A stretch of DNA of 64,000 bases from Euleptes europaea (lineage: Eukaryota > Chordata > Lepidosauria > Squamata > Sphaerodactylidae): positions 46,858,021 to 46,922,020 of the forward strand of contig NC_079320.1 of NCBI RefSeq assembly GCF_029931775.1, read 5' to 3'. The notes beneath the pieces were generated by a model. That model was not told the origin of the DNA. It saw only the letters and a list, made by a program, of their open reading frames with translations, and searched no databases. The position numbers and the translations under genes are program-made. Positions 54,308-64,000 of this stretch are shown piece after piece. Position 1 is the stretch's first letter. Each line of letters begins with the position of its first letter.

Positions 54308-56755
54308 CTGTTTGATGTCAAAAAGCAAACTCAGGCCCCTTCCAGAGACGCTCACGCTTCTTCTTGTCGGAATGTTAACATGATTAAAAGTGAAGCAGTT
54401 TCCATATTCAGTGAAGACATGCTGAAAATCCTTCAACAACAAAAAAAGTGAAAACTGCGTTAGCTCTTCTATTCCTGTTAGTGTTTTCCTAGAGAATTGT
54501 AGCTATAGATTTGGATCTACTTGGGATCAGTATGGGAAAAATCAACAGCATTCCCAAGCAAGGGTCACGACTGCTCCATCTGTATCATTGTTGCAGTATA
54601 GAGATTCTGCCAGAAAATATAGCAGCAGGTGCACTCTTAAAAGGCCAGTCCTTAACATGGAGAAAATTAAATTTGTCGTTGACTTTTCTGGTGACATCAC
54701 AAATATGTGAACCCTGGGAAAAGAAGGCTTGCCAGTAACAACTATTGTTCTGAGGGATTAGACAAATCAGTTTAATTCCAAAATGGGCATTGAGGCTACT
54801 GATGAAAATGTAAATGAGTACCAAAAAAAAGAGGGAAGAAATCAGCAACATTCATGCAACTCAAGCTATGGTTCTATATGTTTGTTCTAATAATCAAATT
54901 ACCCTTATTTCACTATATACAGAGGATGTACAAAAGGAGCTTCCCATAACTGAGCAGGACTTGGGGAACATCCAACATAAAGAAGGTAGCATGTTTCCCA
55001 TGTGAATGACTCACAGAGCAAGATTGTGATCCATCACAGGTAACCCCATTCCTACCCTCCAAATATTGTCCATTCCCTTCCCCATGTGGCATGACTAGTA
55101 TATTTATTCATTACATTTTTTAATCTTTCCTAAAGCCTTCTGCATGGCAATTATCTCCTCACAACAACCCTGTGAGACAAGCTTAGTGAGGAAATAGTGA
55201 CTGGCCTAGCAAACAAAATGCCTTAATGACTTTAAATTTGGATATTTCCATTCCTATTCCAACACTTGCACTCTTTGTGTTGCTCCAAAACGACCAATCT
55301 TTTTACATGCCTTCCCTCAGCTTTATTGCAATGTCCACATTTCCTTTTATAGTATTATAAAAACATAAATATTACCTGTGGGTAACAAGGCTTCCCAAAA
55401 AATTCACATTCTAACAATGTGCTGCTGTTGAGATAGAAACCATTATTCCTGGTAAATTCTTTGATGCTGAAGTTTTGATTCCCCTGAAGAAAATGAGAGA
55501 GCTCCTGGCCAAACTTGTCCTCTGCATCAAAGAAATTAAGGACACCAGAAACTATACTCCACAGGAAGAAAATGATGCTCAGGTTAGCTACAGCCTGGGT
55601 TTGGTACCTGTGGGCACAAAACAAAATAATGCTTGAGACTTGGTTCTGAGGCAACTCTTCAAACTCTCTCAAACAATGGAATAAGGAAACTTGGGGACGC
55701 TACTGGGCATACCGGCCATTTGACAACTATGCTTTAAATGACCAATGGGCATGAAGGTGTTCGGTCTTTGAGAAGCAAATAGGGCCAAGAAGAAGCAAAG
55801 GGTGACTTACCTGTTCAGGTTGCAAAACGTTACAGCAGGAAACTCAATATTTTCCACATATTGAACAACTACTGATGTTGTGGTGGGCCATCTGAAATAG
55901 TTGGTAACACGACTGCTGATTTGCCAAGCAACAAGGACAATGGAGCACAAGACTATAAACATCCATAGCACCTTACGAGTCTTGCTGTGCGTTCGAACAA
56001 TATTGTGCACCCCATGGAATGAGGTGGAAGTTGCGAAGTCATAATCATACTTTTTCCTTTCTTCCAGGGATGGCAATTGTTTTCTGGTCAAATACAACTT
56101 GGCTTTTCCCAACAAACCTTGACATTTGATAGAAGAAAATATTATTGACACAAAAATTTACTATAAAACCAAGTGAGAAGGATCCTTCAAGGTGCATTTG
56201 GTATCAGTTAGGATCCCATCCTTTTAACAAAGCTAGCTCTCAAAGCACTGCTGCCATTATAATATTGTTGAAAATATTTCTGTAAATGTATCTCTAAATC
56301 ATGTATGTGTCTCCAAAGAAGCACTAACTGGAAAGAAAATGTCTAGATCCATCAAATTAACAGCAACTATTCATCCAGTGTGCAAAAAAATGTGAAAAGA
56401 TCATTATGGAAAATTATCTAATGACAATTCAGTATTTTGATTCTCTGTGTTAAAACAGTATCAATAAATGATAGCATTTATCAGCCGAAAGAAGTGACAC
56501 TAATTGCAATTTATTTATCCCAGTTCTTTAAATTATAGTTCCTTATTTAAATGATATTCTTATGTCTAGCTGTAGTCTATTTATATCTATAAATATCTTG
56601 GTTTTACTAGTGTCTGCAGAAAATAACTAAAACCAAAGCCAACCTACCACCAAAACGGTACCACTCAAGACAAATTAAAAACACTTGTCATCTCAAAGGA
56701 ATACTTGTTACTCACCCTCGCCATGAAATCCACTTAATTTTCTGAGCCTCTCCAT
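54308..56755 (-). pseudogene. ASIC5: Second, partial copy of ASIC5 (coding exons 1-4 only)
   Basis: Exon copies at 56755-56716, 56117-55811, 55607-55376 and 54430-54308, identical in sequence to exons 1-4 of the full gene, with splice sites kept. Exons 5-10 (most of the cysteine-rich domain, pore helix and GAS filter) are not present downstream; the minus strand next enters TDO2 intron 7. If genuine, it could give only the N terminus, first membrane span and part of the extracellular domain, antisense to TDO2. If the duplication is an assembly artefact, this copy does not exist. Confidence 0.85.
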
Positions 56756-57059
56756 TGGACACATATTATTTAACACAGGGGATGCAACTATCAAACAATG
56801 GTATTTCACTGCAAGCAAATTGCTTATATTATGAAGGAAGGGGCGGAGATTATAATAAATACCATGTCCAAGGGCAATTTACAATCCCCTGTTGCTACAC
56901 TCTTCTTTCTAAATAGTACCTTCGCATTAAAACAAAACAAAAACAACAGGGCCATATTAATGAGCTGAAGTGTACATAATATATTTATGCCAAATAAAGG
57001 TGTGATTTGATTTTACTGTTTGTGTACATAAAATAAGGCAGATAAAAATGGACGAGCAC

Positions 57060-57244
57060 CCATGAAGCTTCCTTATTCTGAGTCAGACTACTGGTGCATC
57101 AAGATCAGTATTGTCTACTCTGACTGGCAGCAGCTCTGTAGGGTTTTCAGTGAAGCTGTTTCACATTACCAACAACTTGATCCTTTTACTGGAGATGCCA
57201 GGGACTGAACTTGAAGCTCTACCACCGAGCCACTGCCCTGCTAT
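57060..57244 (-). repeat. tRNA-derived SINE (duplicate of 33962-34146)
   Basis: Same sequence as the copy in the first segment; carried along by the duplication rather than inserted independently. Confidence 0.75.
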
Positions 57245-58055
57245 AAAAAGGGGGTGGAATTTAAAATTAATTAAGACATTTAAAAATTAATTGCTACAAG
57301 CAAGAACTCAAATTTAAATTTTTATTTTAGCTGTAACCTGGAAGAAACAAGTAGTAACTTTTTTCATTTCTCTGTGCTATAAGAGAAGTAGAACTTTTTG
57401 TCAAAGCTGTCACTGCCTTTGTTTATCTTCCTTTTGACATTAGCATTACAAAATTCAAATGTTCCTTTGCTATGTTGAAGGAACAAGTGTTTTGGCAACA
57501 TCTCTAGACATGAGTTTATGTGTCCAATCAAATCTGGCACCATATTTATTTAATTGAGAGCAACTGGTCCTGCAATCACTGCAAGGGTGAACTTAGCCAA
57601 TCAGGAATCATGACTTGAATGTGATCAGTCACATTGCCGATGGACTGGGAAATCACGTGGGGGGAGGGGCTCCAGGAGTGATCATGAATGCTCGCATGTG
57701 CAGCCCCCCAGTGCCTGTAATAAATGGCTACAAATCATGTTCAAAGGTTCAGGGTATACAAAACAATCCTAGTTATGGATCAAGTTGATTGCAGAGTATT
57801 GCTTTGGTTAATTCCAGAAAATTACATCACGGGGTGGTTCCAATTGAATTTGGGATCCAGTCCCATAGAGTACTTATCATACTTAAGTCCCTTATTACAG
57901 AACAGGGAGCACAGCCATTTTGCCAGATGTGAAAAACAAAACAAAACAATGACTGTTATGTCTGCATTGGTATGATTGCTCTACTTATTACAAAGTATGA
58001 AAAAATCTAAGGCTCAGTCTTACTCAAGTTAGCACATAGGAAGCATATGAAATAA

Positions 58056-58212
58056 GGAGTAACACTGAAGGACACTGTCCTTCAGTGTTACTCCTCTGAA
58101 GATGCCTGCCACAGCTGCTGGCGAAACGTCAGGAAAGAAAATACCAAGACCACGGTCACACAGCCCGGATAACCTACAAGAACCAATGAACTCTGACCGT
58201 GAAAGCCTTCGA
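58056..58212 (+). mobile_element. Short hammerhead-bearing retroelement (duplicate of 34958-35114)
   Basis: Identical copy, including the 12-bp CATATGAAATAA flanks. The candidate ribozyme lies at 58092-58134. Confidence 0.8.
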
Positions 58213-58414
58213 CATATGAAATAACTTCCATTTTTAGAAGGATTTTTGTTTGCTTCATAGTTATGTTTTGTTGATGCTACACCATGCAGCTTTATGTTAA
58301 ACTCAGTGGGAATTACTTCTGAGTAAACATGGGTAGGAGGATAAAAAGCAATAAATGAATATTGTCTTCTAGGAGCAAACTTTACTTGCCTAGCCAGAGG
58401 TCTTAAAAGGAATT

Positions 58415-58544
58415 CCATCCATCGATCCATTGATCCATCGATCCATCGATCCAGCGACCCAGCGACCCAGCGACCCAGCGATCCATCGATCCATCGATCC
58501 ATCCAGCGATCCATCCATCCATCGATCCATCCATCCATCCATCG
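58415..58544 (+). repeat. GATCCATC minisatellite (duplicate of 35317-35446)
   Basis: Same unit order and count as the first copy. Fast-mutating tandem repeats normally diverge in length, so identity here points to a very recent or artificial duplication. Confidence 0.95.
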
Positions 58545-58677
58545 ACACTATTTGTAGCCCACCTTACCTCTGCAAACTCAAGGAGGAGAACAGAACAGCA
58601 AAAACTGCAAGGACACAAATCATAAGTGTTCAACAACAAGTTAAAACCAGTACATAAATAAAACACGTGGTTAAAAG

Positions 58678-60088
58678 CACACCAAAAACTGTTTATCCTC
58701 CATCAAAGGCCCTCTGGAAGGAACGATCTTCCACTCCATCCTAAATAGGACAAGTGAAGGTGTCTGCCACACCGACTGAGAAATCCCATGGCTGAACTGT
58801 TGCCAAATGGCCCATCCTAGGTGAGGACACTGGCAGGATACAGCTGTCTGAGGAGCTTAACTTGTGCAGAGGAGTATACTGGCAGATGTTGTTTGAGAGG
58901 TCTGAGCCAAGGAAGCCAGGTTTTGAAGGGCCTTAATAGTGATGTTCAGCACTCTGAATTCAATTGGAAACAACCGATGCAGTTGATGTAGCTCTGGCAT
59001 TAAACGTTTCAACCAGCTGACCACAGTCAGCAGTCTTGTTACCGCATTTTGCAACAAATGAAGGTTCCACCTAGAACACATAGTAATCCAACCTGGAGGT
59101 TACAGTAGTATGGATCAGCATAGCTAGGTCAGCACAGTCTAAATAGGGGCCAGCCATGAGCCAAATGTAATTTAATGAAGGCACTCCAAGCAACAGTACC
59201 AACCTGTTTATTCATCAACAAGTCCGGGACCAAGAGCATGCCACGGTCTTAAATAACAGTAAGCTTAACCCTGCCAAAGGCTGGTAGACCATCCCTTCAC
59301 CACTCCAAGCACTCTGCCTTCCCAACTAGCATCACCTCTCCCTTGCCTTGATTAAGCATCAATTTGTTCACACTCAGCCACTTGACCACAGCCTCAAGAT
59401 ACTGGCCCAGGACATTCACAGCTGCTTCTGGAGGCTTAGACAGTGATATATAAAGCTGGATGTCATCTGCATATTTGGTGGAAGCTCACTCTGAAGGTCC
59501 TGATGATCTCAGCCAAAGGTTTTACATAAAGATTAAAGAGCTTTGGGGATACACTGGATCCTTTGGGCTCCCTATATAACAGGTCCCAACAAACTGTTTT
59601 CCCCCCTCTCCTGTGGCAACTCTTTGTTTCCTGCCAAAAAGAAATAAGCAACATCAATGTATGGCCGTCCCTTTTACCCTAAACACTGATTGCAGTTGAT
59701 CCACCAAAATGTATCATTGTCAGTCATATCAAATTGCTGCTGATAGGTCTAGAAATATCAACAGTGATGGACTGCCCTTATCCAACTGTATCCAGAGATC
59801 ATCCACCAAGGACAATTGGGCTATTTTACTCCTGAAACTCATCCTGAAGCCAAACTGAAATGGGTCAAGGGCAGATGTTTTATGCCTGCAGTTACTCCAC
59901 CACATAAATTCAGTTGCTTTGCTCAGAAATGAGAGATTGGACAGAGGTAGATAGTTGCCCACATCCAAAGATGATTTCTTAAGAAGAGCTTTAATCATAG
60001 CTTCTTTCACCTGTGAAGGAAACTCCCCTTGAACGAGGGACATAATAATCTTCCCAAAAGAGGTATTTCCCAGCATGATTTTAACAGC
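58678..60088 (-). mobile_element. CR1-type LINE fossil (duplicate of 35580-36990)
   Basis: Carried by the duplication; one difference from the first copy noticed (59345 G versus 36247 A). Confidence 0.85.
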
Positions 60089-60918
60089 CAGCATGGATCT
60101 AATTGGAAAGAGATGGTTTTTACAACCCCAGGCACTCTGTCAACATCAGTCAGTGAGATCAACCTGAAACTGGGTAGTTTCCTTTTAATACTTAAATTAA
60201 AAACAAAAACATCCAGCCTGAAGATGAGTTCTAGTGAACTCAAAAGCTCACACACTGTTATGTATAATTTGTTTGATCCTAACAAAAAGCTTTTATTCTT
60301 AGATTTTAGATCTACTCTTAATAGCCAGAGGGAGGAAGAGGAAGCAGGCTCCTGTTCCCTGGGGCCAAATCAGGTGATAGCACCTGCCTAGGAGCTGGTG
60401 AGCTTAGCATGGCAGGAGAGGAGGCAGTCCCCTCACTCCTCACTGCTTCCTGAATCAACCTGTGAGCCAGTTTTCCACTGACAGTTTGAGCAGTGCTCCA
60501 CCCGCCTGGCCAGAGCTCAGCAAGCTCTCATGCCATTTTGGTTCTTATGCTGAACCTATGGGATGGACTTACTGTGCATTCCTGAGGGGGGGCGAATCCT
60601 CTCAGGAGGCGGAGTGACCTCGCAGCCAGCATAAGTGTGTCTTATCATGGGACAAGACGCACACACTGGTGGCGAGGGCAGTTCCATCGGTGCCCGAGTG
60701 CCTCACCCCTTGCCAGTGAAGTGTCCCCGTGGCGCAGGCCACGGCGGAGACTTGCGGCACCAGCGTGGGGGGCATTCCCAAGGTGGGCCAGGGGGCGGAG
60801 CTGCTGTTAGGCAGCTCACTATGCCCTTTCGGTCCGGGATGCCGGCAGCCAGGACAGTGTTGCTGCGCTTGCTTTTTAGCAGGCGCAGCCTCGCTGTTTT
60901 CAATGGGACTTTTAGCAA

Positions 60919-61028
60919 GTCCAATTGCCGAAGTGGCCCTTTTCTCCAGGAGAACTGATCTCTATCGGCTGGAGATCAGTTGTAATAGCAAGAGATCTCC
61001 AGCTAGTACCTGGAGGTTGGCAACCCTA
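60919..61028 (+). mobile_element. hAT fragment, GGGTTGCCA family (duplicate of 37821-37930)
   Basis: Identical to the first copy; ends GGCAACCCTA. Confidence 0.83.
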
Positions 61029-62626
61029 GATGGACTGCAAGAAGAGATGCAAATGAGAACCTTCAGTGGTAGTCTGCGAAACAATTTTGGATAGGGATTT
61101 CTCAGATTTAATGTACATGAGTTTATATGCAGGCAGTGCAATTTACAATGGCTGTTTGACTTTTTATAGTGTCAATTTTTCTAAGCCACCTTAAGGCAAG
61201 TTATACATTTTTAAACGCACAAATGGTTTAATGTCATAATCCAAACTGGGAAACTATGATTAGAGCTTTCCCTTCAAGCCAGGATTGCAAACTATGGTTT
61301 GATGGGGTGGGGAGTTCGGCTCTGCTTCTACTTTGTACATTATTATTTGAAGCTGTGTGTGAGAGGAAGAAGGAGTTTGCTCTTTGTTTCTGCACTTTAA
61401 ATGATGGTTTGGAGAGGTGTCCGAACTGAGCAAATATTTTTTTTAAGCGAAGAGTTGCTTTTTTCCGAAGTGTCCTAGTCCTGTCTTTGCTCCCCCCCCC
61501 ACTTTTTTTTAACTAACCAGTTGGTCGTTTGCAGATCTTTGAACTTTAATCCTCCCACTGAGAATGAGTATCTGATTGGGTTATTAATATTGCATCAACT
61601 CTTATCCATATTTGCCTAACCTTGAGTTATTGAATCTCCATTTACTTAAAGCAGACTATAAATTGGATGTGGAGGTTAAATTCAAAGGTTACTGTGTCTG
61701 TGGAAATTACAAAATACTCAGGGAACAAGGGAACCACTGGCGCTTAACTGCAGAGGAGATAAAGATATTGATGCTTTTATGACAGAAATGGTCATTCAAA
61801 ATATTCCTTCCTGCCCATTCAAATTTCAGAGGCAATAAATATATCTAAGCAGCCTCTAGAACAGATCCAGAGGGATGGCTGAAGTTAAGGATATTAATTC
61901 CTTTTATAGAATAGACAAAAACATTTTAATACACATAGAAGTCCACAAATAAGTGGATATGAATGATCCAAATTGTTTGAAGTTATTTTCACTTCCTTGT
62001 TAATGGCCACAATGAAACAAGCCCTACTTTCCCCCACCTTTTTGCTTGTCCTGAACTATTTGCCGACTATTATGTGAGGGTCCTGACGGTCGGCTGGCTC
62101 TGCAGCGACCCCTATGCTGCAAATGAGTACCATTCTGCATTGTTGTCTAATGTTTATTGGGATGTAAAATCGTTGAAAGTGTCAACTGTTTTATTTTTAC
62201 CATGTTATTGAAATTTTTATTGTGTTTATTACATTGATTATCATGTTGTGAGCCCTCCTGAGCCCGGGGAGGCTGGGGAGTGAGGGTGGGATACAAAACT
62301 AACTAAATAAATTTTGGACACAAGGACTTTGCAGCTGTAAAGGGAGTCTGATAGGATTCATTTGGAAAAACCCTTGTTCCCCAGTCCTTCTCCTTGAATA
62401 CAAATTAGGAATTTGAGTTATATCCTTGTGTGTTAGATCCAACAGCCATGTACTTGTGGTTAAGCTGACCACATAGGATTTGTGTTTTTATTCTTCAAAG
62501 AGAAGTGTCCCTAGCCCTCACTGAGGATACAGCCAAAGGGAGAGAATCATGCACCCATGGCCACTGCTGAGCAGGGCACTGTCTCAAACCAAATACACAA
62601 AGCTACGAGAAAATGACTCTTTAGAG
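61029..62626. other. Duplicate of the intergenic stretch 37931-39528
   Basis: Same content as the first copy, with the LINE 3' end at 62143-62313. No gene. Confidence 0.6.
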
Positions 62627-63960
62627 CAGTGGTTCCCAACCGGTGGTCCGCAGACCCCTGGGGGTCCGCGAGAACTAAACCAGGGGTCCACGAAACAAAG
62701 TTATACTGGTGGTCCGTGGACCACCAGGGGTCCGGCACACAGCTCTCTCCCTCTCTCTCAGTTGAGCTGTGGCCGCGGCTCAGGGGCCGTGTGTGAGGTA
62801 AAGCACCCTCCTCCTCCCCCACTTTCCCTCTCCTCACAGCGTGGCCAGGTTTTGCACGCGGCACTCGAGGGCCGGCGTCGCTAAGGCATGCGGCGGCAGC
62901 AGCCAATCAGCAGGCGGGATTTTCCCGCTGGTTTTGGCTGGCGGAGGAGGCCGAGGTGCTGAGGACGGGCGGATGGCAGGCCCCCCGGGGAGGGAAGGTA
63001 GGAAGGAGCCCAGGCGGCGGCAGCAAGGAGGAGGAGGTCTTGGATTTGCCTTCCTCCTCGGCCTCCACCCCGTTCCCTCTTTATAGGGCCGTCCCCCTCT
63101 TAAACGCCTCCCCTGCCCCCACACTGGGCTGGGCCGGGACTTCCGTCAGTCTGACCCTTCGCCTTCCGCCCCACCCATGTCCCGTCCAGGCTCATCTGAC
63201 GCCCAGCTGGCCAACGGGCCGCTCAGAAGCTGGCGGCACGTGTCTTCTCCTCCCCCTCGCTTGTCCTCCTGTCTCCCGGCCGTTTGTGGGGAGGTCCCTC
63301 GCTGTGCTTCTCTCTCGTGACGGCTTCCTAGAGGAGAGGGGACGTTTTGGCAAGGGACTGGCTGGGCCTCGGTTCCCCCCGGCCCCCAGGCCGCTCACGC
63401 GGCCACTGTCCTCCCTCGCCGGCAACGCGGCCGAAGGAGCGCTTGTTGGCGCGCGTGCTGCCCTCCCGGCTCCCTCCGTCGGGGACAGAAGACGCCCCCC
63501 CCGGGCTAGCCTCCAGGCATGGGTTGCCCCCCTGTGCGGTAAGTGTGCGGCGTTGTAGAGGGCCCGCGACGGAAGGGCTAACAGCCGTCGCGGGACGGGG
63601 TTATTGGCCATTTGTGAATGGGAGGTTTTGCCTTGGATTTGCCACTCAGATGCACGTTTTCCCCATCCAGATTCTCAAAAAGCTGCATGGGGGGTTATTG
63701 GTCATCTGTGAATGAGAGGTTTTGCCTTGGATTTGCCTTTCAATAAAAAGTTGTTTGTATCATTGAAAGCTCTGCTATTGTGTTTTTTCTTTTAAGGCAA
63801 AAGATGTTAACATATGAGTTGTTTTTTCTAAACTAAAACCTCAGTATTCAGGTTAAATTGCTGCATTGGCACTCAGAAATTTTATTTTGAACCTTGGGGT
63901 CCCTGCACCGAACAAAAAAGTTCTAGTGGTCCCTGGTCAAAAAATGGTTGGGAACCACTG
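62627..63960 (+). mobile_element. GC-rich non-autonomous hAT element (duplicate of 39529-40861)
   Basis: Same terminal repeats and CTTTAGAG flanks (62619-62626 and 63961-63968). Two differences from copy 1 noticed: C at 62952 and one extra C in a run near 63495. Confidence 0.9.
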
Positions 63961-64000
63961 CTTTAGAGCATCTTTGTCCTTTTTTCTCCAGCTGCCCAAG

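Larger units (their letters stand above)
53899..64000 (+). repeat. Duplicated segment, copy 2 (continues past window end)
   Basis: Direct copy of 30801-40901 at an offset of 23,098 bp (23,099 after a 1-bp C-run difference near 63500). Contains copies of ASIC5 exons 4-1, a SINE, the hammerhead element, the minisatellite, the CR1 fossil and the GC-rich hAT element. Identity is about 99.96% by the differences I noticed. Confidence 0.97.

Noticed and set aside
54308-56755. A true ASIC5 paralogue
   Set aside because: Exons, introns and flanks are all identical to the first copy over 10 kb and exons 5-10 are missing; it is part of the segment duplication or an assembly error.

Overview
This window is nuclear DNA from a vertebrate, most likely a squamate reptile (lizard or snake). 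It has intron-split vertebrate genes, and squamate-type repeats: a tRNA-headed SINE with a BovB-like tail (Sauria SINE type), a 5S-rRNA-derived SINE, other tRNA-derived SINEs, CR1 and BovB LINE pieces and many short hAT elements. No prokaryotic genes, functional tRNA/rRNA genes or CRISPR arrays were seen. Gene identities rest on my recall of the vertebrate proteins, not on a database search.

Three genes form the conserved vertebrate block GUCY1B1 - ASIC5 - TDO2. The last (or next to last) coding exon of GUCY1B1 (beta subunit of NO-sensitive guanylate cyclase) lies at 673-805 (+). ASIC5 (DEG/ENaC-family, bile-acid-sensitive/acid-sensing channel 5) lies on the minus strand at 23144-33657. I could place all ten coding exons; they join in frame with GT/AG borders into 502 codons, close to the human length of 505. 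TDO2 (tryptophan 2,3-dioxygenase) starts head-to-head with ASIC5 at 44396 (+); exons 1-7 (241 codons) are here, ending at 53412.

The most important structural fact is a large direct duplication. 30801-40901 recurs at 53899-64000, period 23,098 bp, with only four differences noticed in about 10.1 kb, and the second copy still runs at the window's end. It begins inside TDO2 intron 7, so the first TDO2 is followed not by exon 8 but by a second copy of ASIC5 exons 4-1. The simplest reading is a tandem duplication with unit 30801-53898, either very recent or an assembly artefact (two haplotypes joined).

The rest is repeat-rich. 1-23143 is mainly intergenic: unique sequence after GUCY1B1, a 1.7-kb hAT element with internal tandem units, a solo LTR, a TA-flanked palindromic MITE, small hAT elements, a fold-back element with two candidate hammerhead ribozymes, and a second 2-kb hAT element about 120 bp beyond the ASIC5 stop codon. 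ASIC5 introns hold LINE, SINE and hAT pieces and a second fold-back element. 33658-44395, between the two divergent genes, holds SINEs, a short hammerhead-bearing element, a GATCCATC minisatellite, a CR1 fossil and a GC-rich 1.3-kb hAT element. TDO2 introns hold hAT copies, a MITE, a perfect 45-bp-arm palindrome, BovB and CR1 fragments and a SINE inserted in a SINE.
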